From contig NW_013546965.1 of assembly GCF_000711695.1 (NCBI RefSeq), positions 1-64,000 on the forward strand: 64,000 bases of DNA, read 5' to 3'. This stretch comes from Tilletiaria anomala UBC 951 (taxonomy: Eukaryota > Basidiomycota > Exobasidiomycetes > Georgefischeriales > Tilletiariaceae). A program made the translations under genes and the position numbers. The notes beneath the pieces were generated by a model. That model saw only the letters and a program-made list of their open reading frames with translations. It ran no database searches and was not told where the DNA came from. Positions 25,147 to 36,930 of this stretch are shown piece by piece. Numbering within the stretch: the first letter of the stretch is position 1; the number at the start of each line of letters is the position of its first letter.

Positions 25147-25831
25147 CTTGATAGATAATCGCACACGGCTGCGATGATTCCAAGTATGCGAGGCGCTGCT
25201 TCTGGTTTCGCGTCTGGCGCCAGGATCTGGGCCACGATACCCAGAGACTCTAGCTGGCTGTGTGCAGCCGCGACGAAAGCGCGAGAGAGGGCCACGCGGG
25301 CTAGTCGGTCTCCAAATTATGTCGTCAGGACCTCCGCGACATCGAAAGCGTGCTACACTAGGAGACCGCTGATTAATTCGTGGCGACGGCAATGGGAGCA
25401 CAGCACCGCCTGCTTCAAAGACATGCATATATTACTTTCGCTGACCGCTTTAACCCATTCCGCGCTCTCCACGGCTGTACGACATGCCGCATGACGCGCT
25501 GAGGCGGGTCGAAGATATTCAACTGACCGTGCTCAGTACTGAGCGTACACCGCATGCTAAACGACCAGACCCATCCCATTCGAATGTAAATAAATGCATG
25601 GCAGACCGGATGGACTAAGTCAAACGATGCAAATACAAGATGGGGCAAGCAGTGTAGATACAACAGATGGGCAGATAAATGAGCGTGTGGACGCATGTAG
25701 ATAACCTCGACGCCGTAGACCTTGGCGAGCTTTGTTCCCTTACAACTACAAAATCAAAAACGACCGCTCTCAAGCGCCTCCGCTCCGGAAGGAGCGGAGC
25801 GAAGCGAAGCGGAATACAACTGTGGATGATG
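25147..25831. other. Intergenic between DCN1 and the 1120-aa gene
   Basis: About 685 bp with the DCN1 promoter and the 3' UTR of the next minus gene. Both strands have open frames of 90-110 codons without motifs. Holds the hairpin at 25778-25799. Confidence 0.45.
25778..25799. other. Perfect 9-bp inverted repeat (hairpin) in 3' UTR
   Basis: Arms CTCCGCTCC and GGAGCGGAG are fully complementary around the loop GGAA. It lies about 33 bp past the stop codon of the minus-strand gene that ends at 25832, so it would be in that transcript's 3' UTR. Only the sequence symmetry is seen; function is unknown. Confidence 0.7.
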
Positions 25832-28800
25832 CTATCGCGCGATCTCGGACTTAATCAAGCTGGTGCGCTTGTTCACGAAACTCGACGCCTGCGAAAGCTT
25901 GCGCGCATGCTGCGGGCTGGTCGTGGCGTCTCCGCCGTCCGCAAGGAGACTGTCGAGCTCCTTACGCGCCTCCTCCTCTCTCTTCGGACGCTGAGGGGTC
26001 AGAGCGGCGGGTGAAAGTGGCGGCACAGAACTCGGCTGCTGCGGCGACTGCGGCGACTGCGGCGGCTGCGACGCGCCGGTTGTGCTGAGCCAGAAAGGCA
26101 TGTATGTCGCCCAGCCTGCGGTAGTCGCCGCCGTGGGACTCGCGAGCGAGAGTGTAGGTTGATTGGAAGCAGCGGCGGCGTTGGCATTCAGTTTCTGTAG
26201 CGCTGCCATCGCGCCCAGTCTGGTGCTGTCTGCGCGGCTGGAGGACGTGCCGCCTTTGGACGCGGACGATGCGCCGCTGAGCGACCTGCCGCTCTCCTCG
26301 GCATTGAGCATCGATACGAGGCCTCCTTCGATGCCATTCTCTTGCAGCGACATGGAGAGGCTCGCGCTGGAGCGATGGCCCTCGGCCCGCGTGGCGAGCG
26401 AAGGGCTGCGGACAGACATGCCTGAGAGTCGCTTGGGCAAGCGGAGACCGGAAGCAGTCGAGATGGCGCCGCTGGCGGTGCTGTCCGCGACGGAGTCCCC
26501 ATCGTCACGGTCGTCCTCATCGTCATCGTCATGGTATATGACAGACGAACGCACGCTACCGGAGCCCGCCTCGGACGGCGCAAGGTTGCTAGGCATGCGT
26601 CCAAGACCCTTCAATGCGGAGAAGTGCTGCAGCGCCTCCATGGATGACACGCGGCCCTTGGACATGGACGGCATCGGCGACACTGTGCTCCACCCCACGT
26701 CATGTGTAGCCACCGGCGGCGGATCGATCGGACCGCCGCCGCCCCTGACAGAGGTGTCGGGCGTCATCATTTGCGATGAGAACGCGTCGGCCAGTGACGA
26801 CGAGGACGCAGTCGACACGCTGCGCGAAGCGAGGCCCGTAAGCAACGAGGGCACGTTCCTCCCCCGTCGCAAGCCAAAGCCTGAGCCAGTCCCATCGATT
26901 TTGCTGCCGCCAGGCTGCGAGGGTATGCGATCGTGCTGGGTTGTCATTGTCGCAGCCGACGGCGGCGGAGGCGGCGCTTTTATGAGCGAACCGAGCGGCG
27001 AAGCCAAGGGAACAGTACCGAGAGTCGACGATGAGAGCGCAGACGATGTGTTGCTGAGCGAAGCGTGCGACGCGGCGCCAGACCCCACAGGGCCGCTCAT
27101 AGCGGAAGACTCCAGCTGGTTCTTGGCGGCAAATTCGGACGCAGTGTCTGCCGCATGATGGTCCGAACGCACTTGCCCCTCCTCCGCGGAGGGAGCAGTA
27201 GGTATGGTGCGCTTCAGCACCTTCTCCAATCTCCTCGCTGCCGTCTTGCCGATGGTAGCATTCTCATCCTTGGCCTCGACGATGCCCATGAGGCCGTTCC
27301 CGCCACCGATGGACGGAGATACGAGCGGGTTGGAGAACGACGGCATGCGCCAGTGCGACGACGATGCCGGGGATGCGGATGGGCGCAAGGTGGAAGAGAG
27401 TTGAGCCGGGAAGGAGAATTGCGGTGAGACCATGCTGGCGCTCGCCGTCGGCATATCTGACATGGTCCGCGTCATGCCGCTGCCACTGCCTTTGGAGCCA
27501 ATGCCCAAGACCTTGCACATGTCCAGCAAGCCCTGCATGTCGGCATTCGCCTTCTCAACCCACTGCATGGCCATGCGGTTCCCTTGAAGCTGCAGCTGCA
27601 GCTCAGCCTCGCGCTGCGTCATTGTCGTGTCCAGCGCGCGCTCGTACGCCCGGAGCCGCGCAAGCTCGTGGCGAGACGAGAGCGTCGATATAACCAGCGC
27701 GTTGGATACCTCGAGCGCGTGCATTGTCTCCATGAGCAGCGCGTCCAACGCCGGATTGTCGTCGTCCTCGACCTCGTCAGCGTGGTCTTCGAGACGCAAA
27801 GGAGCCTCTTCGGACGTGTCCGCGTCTGCGCTTCGAGTGCCTTCCGGCGTGGTAGGCCGCGACGAGGAGAACGTGCCAGGCTTGGCGCGCCTACGATCGG
27901 CGCCATCATGCGAGCGAGCAGAGAACAGCGAGGGCGCCTCGGCGTCTGTCGACGACAGGTCAGTCGCGACGTCGCTCGACCGCCGAACGACGACACGGCC
28001 AATGGCGTCGCTGTCCTGTGGCACATCGGCCTGTCCTGGTTCATGATCTGGCTCGTCGCTCGCCGACGATGGGCGATGGTCTGAGTTGACGGCCGTGTCG
28101 CCTGTCCACGTCGACCAGCGCTTACTCCGTGCGTTACTGCTACTGGAAGGCGCAGGAGGGGTGGCAGCGGCGATGGCCGTAATAGCGGCAGCTCGTCCCA
28201 CCGGGTTCTCGTTCCGCTTTGCACCTCCCGTCGCCCTGCGCACTGGTGAGTCTTGCGCTTTCGGCAATCGTTTGTTCACCGCTGGAGCAGCGCCCGTAGC
28301 AGATATATCCCCTTCGACTGGAACCTGGGCGCTCGATGCTCGTGGAGTAGAGCCTTTGCTCACAGCCGAAGGACGACCGACAGCGCTCTTTCCGAGAAGA
28401 ACGTGCTTGATCGCTGACGCTCTCTCAGAGCCAGGTGTCAATGATACTAGCTTGTTCATCGACTTGGACGAAGGCAATGTGGGTGGCAGTGTGGATGCAC
28501 CCCTCGTAGCGGATGCCAGCGCTGGTCTACCCTCCGGGCTCCTTTGCGGTGCGTTGGTCTGACTGCGAGGGCTGGCTGTGGATGTAGCTGGTCTTTGCCC
28601 TGCTGACAAGCCAGAGTTGGCAGCGAGTGCTGCCGTCGTGGCTCCTTTGCGAGAAGGAGAAGGCGTCGGTGTGCCCCGAGAGGTAGGCAGTGCGCCTGAT
28701 GTCTTGAGGGGAGCGCCTCGACGCCCTACAGATGCTGCTGGTCCGACAGCAGTCCTCGATGCTGCCACGCTTCCAGCGAGGCTAGCGCTGCGGGTATGCT

Positions 28801-29194
28801 TCCTTCCCTCTATCTCGCTCTCCGTGCTGGGCTTAGTGATCTTCCCAGCACCGATCACGCCACTTGCCGTGCTTGCGCTTCGCTGGCGTTGTTGTTGTTG
28901 CAGCTGCAGCTGTCTGGCCGACGAGGAGCGTGGCAATACTGCACTGGCACGTGGTGGAGGGACCCCAGTTCGAGATGATGATGATGATTCCGCCATAGGA
29001 AGAACTGATGTCTGTGTCTTGGTTGACCTTGAGCTCCCAACAGCCCTGGAAGCGACCAAAGAGGCCCTCGGGGCCTTGACGGACGAACCATTCGGAGTGT
29101 TGCTGCTGCTGCTACCGGTGGTGTTGCTGTTGATGGTGGTGGGCTCGACACGGCGCAGCCGCGACGGCCCAGGTTGCACAGACGCGCGATTCAT
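25832..29194 (-). CDS. Unidentified 1120-residue low-complexity protein
   Basis: A single uninterrupted frame of 1120 codons starts with ATG (MNRASVQPGP) and has the codon bias of its neighbours, so it is a real gene. I do not recognise the family. The first ~450 residues are Ser/Thr/Pro/Ala-rich and basic, apparently disordered. Residues about 470-560 look folded: an acidic lead-in, then ALDALLMETMHALEVSNALV, STLSSRHELARLRAYERAL and EKANADMQGLLDMCKVLGIG, predicted helical and perhaps a coiled coil. The rest is again Ser/Gly/Pro-rich with an acidic DDDDEDDRDDGD stretch and a short aromatic island YMPFWLS near the C-terminus. The helical part is probably a conserved basidiomycete domain. Many SP/TP sites would suit regulation by phosphorylation. 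Confidence 0.8.
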   Translation of the reverse strand: MNRASVQPGPSRLRRVEPTTINSNTTGSSSSNTPNGSSVKAPRASLVASRAVGSSRSTKTQTSVLPMAESSSSSRTGVPPPRASAVLPRSSSARQLQLQQQQRQRSASTASGVIGAGKITKPSTESEIEGRKHTRSASLAGSVAASRTAVGPAASVGRRGAPLKTSGALPTSRGTPTPSPSRKGATTAALAANSGLSAGQRPATSTASPRSQTNAPQRSPEGRPALASATRGASTLPPTLPSSKSMNKLVSLTPGSERASAIKHVLLGKSAVGRPSAVSKGSTPRASSAQVPVEGDISATGAAPAVNKRLPKAQDSPVRRATGGAKRNENPVGRAAAITAIAAATPPAPSSSSNARSKRWSTWTGDTAVNSDHRPSSASDEPDHEPGQADVPQDSDAIGRVVVRRSSDVATDLSSTDAEAPSLFSARSHDGADRRRAKPGTFSSSRPTTPEGTRSADADTSEEAPLRLEDHADEVEDDDNPALDALLMETMHALEVSNALVISTLSSRHELARLRAYERALDTTMTQREAELQLQLQGNRMAMQWVEKANADMQGLLDMCKVLGIGSKGSGSGMTRTMSDMPTASASMVSPQFSFPAQLSSTLRPSASPASSSHWRMPSFSNPLVSPSIGGGNGLMGIVEAKDENATIGKTAARRLEKVLKRTIPTAPSAEEGQVRSDHHAADTASEFAAKNQLESSAMSGPVGSGAASHASLSNTSSALSSSTLGTVPLASPLGSLIKAPPPPPSAATMTTQHDRIPSQPGGSKIDGTGSGFGLRRGRNVPSLLTGLASRSVSTASSSSLADAFSSQMMTPDTSVRGGGGPIDPPPVATHDVGWSTVSPMPSMSKGRVSSMEALQHFSALKGLGRMPSNLAPSEAGSGSVRSSVIYHDDDDEDDRDDGDSVADSTASGAISTASGLRLPKRLSGMSVRSPSLATRAEGHRSSASLSMSLQENGIEGGLVSMLNAEESGRSLSGASSASKGGTSSSRADSTRLGAMAALQKLNANAAAASNQPTLSLASPTAATTAGWATYMPFWLSTTGASQPPQSPQSPQQPSSVPPLSPAALTPQRPKREEEARKELDSLLADGGDATTSPQHARKLSQASSFVNKRTSLIKSEIAR

Positions 29195-30337
29195 CCCCTT
29201 TGCACACTCTATTTGCTTGACCGCGTCCTCTATCGAGAGAGGCAGGCTGCACTACCTACCGGCTTTCGTCGAGCACATGCATCGAGTTGTCAGTCAGATG
29301 GTCGTGCTATAGGATGTTCATTTTCTCCAGTTTATAATGCGAGCACTCACCATGGGACTTGACCATGATAGCACCTTTATCTTTTGCCACTGAAGACCGA
29401 ACAAAGTGTCTTCCGTACTAGGGATTCGTGACAAGCTTCGTGAGCGATGCGTGGGGATGGAGTGGATGGGCGCTTGAGGTGCGAGTCACCACGCGGTGCC
29501 TATCGAGCTTTGCGGTAGCTTGGCAGACAAGCGAAAGATGCAGCTCTTCCCAAGAGAGTTGAGCTGACTGTAGCGCCGAGCGCAGCCCATGGTCACAACG
29601 ACATACAATAACAAGGGAGAACGAACGAGATGCATCAAGGATGTTTGCTCTTTGGACGGTCACAGGAGTGATGACGCAGCGATTATCACATCGATATCCA
29701 TCCAGCCAGATCTGCTGGGGAGTGTTGCTGCTGAGATGGTGGGCGCGGAGGCACGCAGCACTGCAGCAGTGCTGTGTTCGACCTGCCTTCAGCGCTCAGG
29801 GGGAGGGTACCCAGCGCAGCACGGGCCGCACAGATCAGCTCGGCGCTACACGTAGACAGTCCTTTGACCGCCTCATTTATTTTATTTTGTTTCTTGGCCC
29901 CTTCTCGGTTCTCCCGGCCGATAGGCCATGCTGGTCACACTTTCCATTCACCGCCGCCGGATGATACTGCGTGATGCGCAGCGCCGGCACAGAATACGAA
30001 TATTGTCGTTAGCTCATTGGACCTCCATCGTCAGCTTATGCAAGTAGCATTCATGCAAACATTGCTTCTTCAACCCAACGTCCAGATTACGCACACAACC
30101 TCGCCGTCGGACAGCGCAATGAACACGTGACGCGCGCCAGCACCTGCACTAGCTTTTTCACACCCTCTTTGTTGCCCTTGAGGCACGGCGTAGTGTCGGT
30201 GTGCGATCGAATTCCTGCCCGGCCTAACCATCTGATGGCCCACGACATCGTCCACAGCAGCCCCCACATTCGCAACGGAAGGGGGGCGGTACAACCTCCC
30301 TTTTGATACCTTTTTTGTCGCAAGGCGCTCTGCAGCA
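29195..30337. promoter_or_regulatory. Divergent intergenic region
   Basis: 1.14 kb between a minus-strand gene (start 29194) and the plus-strand histidine kinase (start 30338); it must hold both promoters. No frame longer than ~130 codons looks coding. Confidence 0.5.
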
Positions 30338-33300
30338 ATGCATTCGGTCTCGCACAGTCGCGCAGCATCCGGCGCGCTGGATGCCGCCAAATCGCCGTCA
30401 ACCAGCTCCTCCGAACCTGCTCAAGGCGCCTCACCCGAGTCGAGTGATATACCAGGCACTGCAGCGAGGTCCTCTCGTTCATCTGTCCCCCTTTCTGCTA
30501 GCGGAAGTAGCAGCACCGCCTCAGCATCGGCGCCAGAGCCCGCGCCAGAAAGCTTAGCGCAACGCCGCACGAGCATTTCCCATGCAGCAAATAGACTGTC
30601 GCAAGGCGCAGCAGGAACAGACTCTGCAAATACTTCATTTGGATCGGGGGGAGAACGCACAGCGACGGCAGATGTTGCTGAGCTAGTGAGTGGCCAAACC
30701 TCATTCATGGCCAAAGCGTGAGACGCAGTGGTGTGTGCAGGCCTCTGAACCGCTGACGGCGCCCTGCAACAACCTTTTCTGCCTTTGACAGATGCAATCT
30801 GTGCAGCACGAGCTACGTACACCCGTGCATGGGTTGCTCTCCATGCTCGAATACCTGCGGAAAGACATCGCGCAATCCGCCGCGTTCAACCTGCCCGATG
30901 CCCATCCGCTGCTTGCCGCTCGGGCGCCGTCGCAGCCGCCGTTGCAGGGTAGGACGCGTCTATTCGCTTCGGCTCGAGCGCACGCACACACGCATGGTAA
31001 TGCGCACGCCAACATGCATGTGTTAGCCAAAGTGGCGAGCGTGCAGGCCAAGCGCGCCGCCCAACACGTCCTCGACGCCGTCAGTTCCACCGGGCAGAGC
31101 TTGGCGCAGGTACCGAGCCAGCTGCGCCTCCCGTCGCACGTCATGTCTGCTGCCGCCAAGTCCAGGTGCTTTGGCTCGCCGGAGAGTGCGAGTGCAGCGG
31201 CAGGAACCAATCCGCCTGCTGTACCAGGGGAGAACGGCGAGGAGGCGAGGGGGGCTGATGCTGCCGCGGCGCACGAACACGAAGGCGCCGGAGGTGCAAA
31301 AGCGACAATTGGGCGTAGTAAATCAAGCCCCGGCGCTCTCCCCATGGCGGCGGTGATGACGAAGGCGAACTCGGCAAACCACTCTACTTCCCCCCCATTC
31401 TTACCGATCGTCTCGTCCTCAACACCGACATCCGAACACACTGTAACCACATCCTCTGCCTCATCCTCTTCACCTTCCCTCGCCACCACGCCAGCGAGCT
31501 TGACGCAACCGGAACCGCCGTATACCAGTAGCGCTCCGACGACGCCTTCCGGCGGCGCAGCGGTTGGCAGCGAATCAGACGGCGCGACACCGCCACCACT
31601 TTCGTTTCCGAAGGGCCACCTATCCGCCGCCACCGCCTCGGATCTGGCGGCGGTGCTGCGCGAGGAGCGCCGGAGCTTGCTCTCGCGGCTCGACGGCGCG
31701 CTCGGGCTCGTGGAGAGGCTGCACAACATCCTGGACGACTACAACGACTTCGCCTCCGAAATCCTCCTTGCCGACCGCGACGCAGCACACGGATTCGGAA
31801 GCTGGGCCGCGATCGCTCCCACTACCCCGGTCATCGACACTGCGGTTGAGCCACGCGCAGCTGCCCTTGGTGCACCCACATCGCTCGCCAATGCCTTCCG
31901 CGGACTGGCGCTACACGACGCCTCCTCGCTGCCTGTGTCGAATTTGGCATATGTGCATCCTGCCATATCTGCTCCTATCTCGACATCGACATTGGCATCA
32001 ACGCCGAGGGTAGCGCAAAGCGACGCTTCAGAAGCGAATGTCCACACGCCGATGCTGCACTCGCGTTCTCAATCTCGCTCGCGAATCCTCGCTTCGGCAT
32101 CATCTTCGGAGCGCGAGATAGACGGCATACCGCTGACCTCGCCGCCAGCACCGTCATCCAACTCAGCTGGCCTGGGCGATTCCGCTCACGGGCCTGCTGC
32201 TCATCCCGGCAGGGACTTAGAGTCCAAGGATGCGATACTGGACGAGCCGGTAAACTTTGGCACTCTGCTGGACGAGGTCGCGTGCGAAGCTTGGAACCAG
32301 CAGGTGCGCGCGCTCAGGGCGGAGGACGCTGATGCGAGATTGCCACCACCCCCAGAGCTCATCTTGCGTGAGTGGCTTGCTGCAGCCCCCCTTTCCTCCA
32401 AATTTCGTGCGCAGGGTCAGAGAGATTAACGCTACCGAACTTATAACCCGTGTGTACCGAAATGCCCCGTGTGATTTCAGAGATTGATACGTCACTTCGA
32501 CACGTCAAGTCTGTCGTGTCCGTCACGACAGTCAAGAAGCTGATGCACAAGCTGATTTCGAACTCGCTGCGCTTCACAAAGGAAGGTTACGTGGAAGTGT
32601 CCGTCATGCCTGGCATCGCAGGCGAGGACACACTCGACGCAGCACAAGCCGAAACTGACCGGTACGCCGAAGCGGCCCTTGCGTCCGAAGCGCTGCGCTC
32701 TCCAACGCCGCCAGCGATACGCAACGATCTCATCTCCATCGTCGTGGAGGATACGGGCGAGGGAATGACGTCGACGTTCATGCAGGAGAACCTTTTCATG
32801 CCGTTCCAGAAAGCGAACAGGTTCAAAGCGGGTGCGGGGCTATCGATGACGCTCTGCGCCTCCCTCGTCCGCAAGCTCCGCGGACGCATGCACATTGCCA
32901 GCGACGCAGGAAGAGGCACCATCGTCACTGTCACCATCCCCGTGGTGCATCACTACAATACCGACATTTCCCCCGGCCAGGAGTTGCCGCCGAGCAACGT
33001 TGATAGACTCGTCTACCTGTACGGGTTTGAGGGGATGGGGATGCAGCGGTTGGCGCAAGCCATCACTGCGCAACTCGCTACATTCGGCAACTTCTATTGC
33101 ACGACCTCCATCAAGGACTGCGACTACATTCTGCTGCCAGAGGAGAAATGCATCCAGACGGACGCGGGCGTGGAAGCAGTCTTGGCACAGTGCCGGCCGG
33201 GGGTCAAGATCGGGGTTCTGCAGGCGCACGAAGATGTTGGCATCGAGCGAGCTGCTTCCTTGAACCGCAGCGAACCGCCCGTCTTTGTCACACGCAAGCC

Positions 33301-34606
33301 TTTCGGCCCGAAGGCATTTGAGGCGTTGCTCGGCGCTTACAGCTTGTCGCAGCTCAGCAAGGCCATCGATGGCGAAGTATCCGGTGCACTGGCTGGTGTC
33401 AAGGCGAACAATGGCAAATGCGAAAGCAGCTGCAGTGAAGGCGACTACTTTAGCGCGCAGAGCCTTTCTGAGAAGCAACATCTGAAAGAGAACAAAGACG
33501 AGATACAGGGATACTCCGCTTCAGTCGGCAGGATGGACGGACAGGCACTCGTGGGATCGGAGACTTCTGGTGATGGAGAGGATGAAGAGGGAAAGCAAAA
33601 GACTGTCGAAGAGCGTACTGCAAACGAAAGGCTGTTCAAGGCTGCTAAGAAGAGCAGTCGAGGTATCCTTCCAGATTTGTTGTTCGCCCCGTCGACCATG
33701 GACGCCATCCTTCGAGCTCCGCAAGCGCGCGCTCCCTTGCTGCCCCTCCGGCGCAAGTTTGGCTCGACAGGGCAGCAGGACAGCGAGTCGGGTCGCTCAC
33801 CATTGTCGTCCGCCTTTCCCATCTTTGCGGGCTCGATGAAGTCTATCATGGAAGGGCTCGCTCACATGCACCAAAAGATCATTTCCCCGAACTTGCAAGC
33901 ATCCCCGGACACGGCAGCAGACGCTTCCACCGAAGAAAACCAAGGTAGCAACGCTCGGCCTTCCAAACCTGGAGAAGCCCTGCGCAGGACGGCGACTAAA
34001 ACGGTTGCGGCGGCGGTACCGCCCGCGGCCGCGTGCGACACTGTTCGTAAGCAAGCAGAGGAGGAAGCAAGCGCTTTCAGCGTGCTCTGTGTGGAGGACA
34101 ACCCGCTGAACATGCGCGTGATGACGCAAATGCTCAAGCAGTCGCGCATCCTGCAGTTCAGCGCGACTGACGGCGTTGAGGCGGTGGAGCTATTCAAGGA
34201 AGTGCGGCCAAGCGTCGTGCTGCTGGACATCAACATGCCGCGCATGGACGGTTTTGAGGCGTGCGAGGAGATGCGCAGGTTCGAACGAGAAGAGGTGGAG
34301 CAGGACAAGCTCCTAGCATTCAGCCCTACACGGAGAGTCGCCAGTCGCATCGTTGCCGTCACGGCGCTATCGGACGACTTCCACCAACAAAAGGGCCTGT
34401 CCGTCGGCATGGACGACTGGCTCACCAAGCCGATCAAGATGAATACGATCAAGAAGGATCTGGCCGTGTGGAAGGAGGAGTGGGAGCAGGCCTTGGAGAA
34501 GAGCAAGGCGCTCGAAGGGCAAGGCAGCGCCGCCTCTGTGGCCGAAGTATATGGTTCGACGCTCACAGCCAGGCAGGGGGACGCGCCGGTCGCGACACAG
34601 CCATAG
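30338..34606 (+). CDS. Hybrid histidine kinase without a recognisable sensor domain
   Basis: Exons 30338-30685, 30792-32367 and 32481-34606 give 1349 residues. The H-box MQSVQHELRTPVHGL puts the phospho-accepting His near residue 122, split from the N-terminus by intron 1. A long Ser/Ala-rich insertion separates it from the ATPase domain, which has the N-box HKLISNSLRF, G1 VEDTGEGM, F-box LFMPFQKANR and G2 GAGLSM. A receiver domain (~1172 to 1310) follows with acidic VEDN, phospho-acceptor Asp in LLDINMPRMDG (~1224) and Lys in LTKPIK. It would autophosphorylate and pass phosphate via an HPt protein to Ssk1/Skn7-type regulators. No PAS, GAF, HAMP or membrane helices are seen; the first ~115 residues are Ser-rich. 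The donor of intron 1 (CTA then GTGAGT) is the only one that keeps the H-box in frame. Confidence 0.92.
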
Positions 34607-35750
34607 CACGGATCAGAAGGTCACAGGATAGCGGGTTGCATGCCCCTCAAGCTATATTCAGGAATATTGGCAGCGGCTGAGTGCAGAGCATTCCAGACAG
34701 ATCGGAAATCATCACATTGTATTTTGCTTGCACTCTACGAGGGAAGCCCGCTAGCACATTGCAATATTCCAGAGTCCAGCGATCAGACATGAGCGCATCA
34801 CTGATGTTGCGATGGCGAGCCAGCAGCTACTTCCATTCGTGCATCACACACGGCGTAACAATTTCTATGCCGATGCCCAGCTTTTCGTTTTGTAGAACTT
34901 CGTCATGTGAAGCCATGCGCTTCGATGTCGACAGATTAGTTCCATGCCATCATTACCGGCCGCCGGGCGCCCTGTCAGATGTGGATTACCATGTCTAGCT
35001 GTTGATTTAGCATCATCAAGCATCTCGGACCCGGCAGCGAAAAGGACCACAAGCGGTTTGATCATCTCATCATCCAGCTCGCCATATTCGCGTGATCTGA
35101 CTTGCGCCCCTCCGGGTTCGCACCGCCCAGTTGGGCGAAACAATGCCTCAGACCTTGCACCTCATCGATGACCAGTGCCGATTGAGGGATCAAGGCGAAG
35201 CAAGGGGCAAAACACCACCAAAAAGCCACGCCTCGGCGCCTTGATGCATGCAACAGTAATCTTATTTGTATAGAGTGTTTCAATGTGCCGTAGAGATTGC
35301 AAGATGAATGAACCCCTGATGATATTCTTGCGAGCCGTGTTGTATGCATACATGGCATGATGATGCCCTTTGCATGCTGGTGGTGGCAGACGAAGAGATG
35401 TGAGGCGAATCAATCACAATCATGCATCGCGCGAGTGTACCTCTCTGTATACATTCCACCTAAACGTGAAACTATTGAGGCGACCACTGGCACGGATCAG
35501 AAGGGCGTTTGCGCACAGAGCCCTTGAATTCTGTGCTTGTTGGGTGCCGCAACGCATTGACTCGTCACGCATTATCTCGACCTCGATCGTATGCGATGCG
35601 ATGATGAGGTTGCTTGCTTCTTTCTTGCTATAATACAATGCACTCCACTCAAGCAATCGTATCCTCGCGAGCAGTGCCTACTCAGCGAATGCGCATTCAC
35701 CCGTAATAGACCAGCATTACCGCTGAAAGCACTCTCGTCACCATCTAGCA
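34607..35750. other. Intergenic, no gene recognised
   Basis: 1.14 kb between two plus-strand genes. The minus strand has protein-like fragments in different frames (for example GELDDEMIKPLVVLFAAGSE at ~35000-35080 and FALIPQSALVIDEV at ~35160-35200). They do not join into a model and may be remnants or chance. Confidence 0.4.
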
Positions 35751-36795
35751 ATGTTGGTCCCTGCCATGTCACGCGCCGGAACGCGTGCATGTCAATCTAT
35801 CCTCAACATCAACCTTCCGCAGTCAGCTGGTTCGGCGTCGACCTTCCCATCTGCAGGTTGTCTGTACTGCAAACGTGAATATCAACTTTTCGCGCGAAAT
35901 TCCTTCGCAAACAGCGGCAGTATCAATGGCGGCAAGAGGAGCATTGGTGTTGGCGAGAAGGGACGAAAGGATGCTCGTCTGAAACTTCCGCCAACCCTCT
36001 CATGCAGAGCAGGGAACTTTCCGCGTTGCCCAAGACGAACATTCTTGCATTCTTCGACTGTCAGCGCGATCCGCAAACCTGATCCTGGCGGAAAGCCTGT
36101 CGGCCCTAATGATCGGACAGTCTATGAGTGAGTGCATTCGACTGAGGCTGCGTGTACGCCTGAAACTCTCTGAACCGATTTTCACTTGCCCCGACTGCCG
36201 TAGCGACTTTACCAACATCTTATCTCCCAATGCACTGTCACCATCCTCTCCTTCAGGAGATCTGGGCTCTTTGGCAGAGGGTCCAGTGACAATCACATCC
36301 ATGTCACCGCAGAGTTTCACACTCTCAGACGGTCTCGTGGTCTCTCAGCCTCTACTTCTGCTCAACGGCCAAGTCTTTCTATGGCTCCCGCCCGCTTTGG
36401 ATCACAGCCGGGCGGCGCCGAACGGACAAGGATGGGAAGAGTGGCTGGAGCAAGCAGGAGGAAGAGATGAGATCTGGAAGATTTTGGAAGTCATTGCTCC
36501 CAAGCCAGGTACGTAATCGTCGATTCTCACTACTCTACCTAATGGAACAGCCCGGCTAAATGCGCACTTGCGTACCTTCCTCTATGCAGAAATTCTGCTT
36601 TTTGGTACAGGAAAGACTGTGCTTCCCCCGCCTCAACAGATCAGAGCCTACTTGGGCAGCAGCCTAGGCATTCAACTTGAAGTCCAAGACTCACGCAATG
36701 CGAGCTCGACGTACAACATGCTGCAGGAGGAAGGGCGTAAAGTTGCTGCTGCGCTTTTGCCAGCCGGTGGTTGGAATGGCACCTTGAAGAGCTAG
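35751..36795 (+). CDS. NDUFAF3/Mth938-domain mitochondrial protein
   Basis: Exons 35751-36127, 36204-36508 and 36590-36795 give 295 residues (or 290 from the ATG at 35766). After a basic, Ser/Arg-rich N-terminus that looks like a mitochondrial presequence, the Mth938 domain reads SFTLSDGLVV, QPLLLLNGQVFLW, then PKPEILLFGTGKTVLPPP, RAYLGSSLGIQLEV and NASSTYNMLQEEGRKVAAALLP. These match NDUFAF3, an assembly factor of respiratory complex I. The second intron splits the Glu of PKPEILLF, and both introns are GT-AG. Basidiomycetes generally keep complex I, so an assembly role fits; orthology rather than general family membership is inferred. Confidence 0.9.
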
Positions 36796-36930
36796 ATTCG
36801 ATAGTCTTGCCTGATAGCCTACTTCCCCTAAATGTACACATACTCATATGCAGCAGATTACAATGGTTTGCTCGTTATTGCCGCCAGGCGCGACAGCCTG
36901 GCTGCAGACGGCCCTTCGGCCCGACTGGCC

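Noticed and set aside
26163-27158. 331-codon plus-strand frame
   Set aside because: Antisense shadow of the 1120-residue low-complexity gene.
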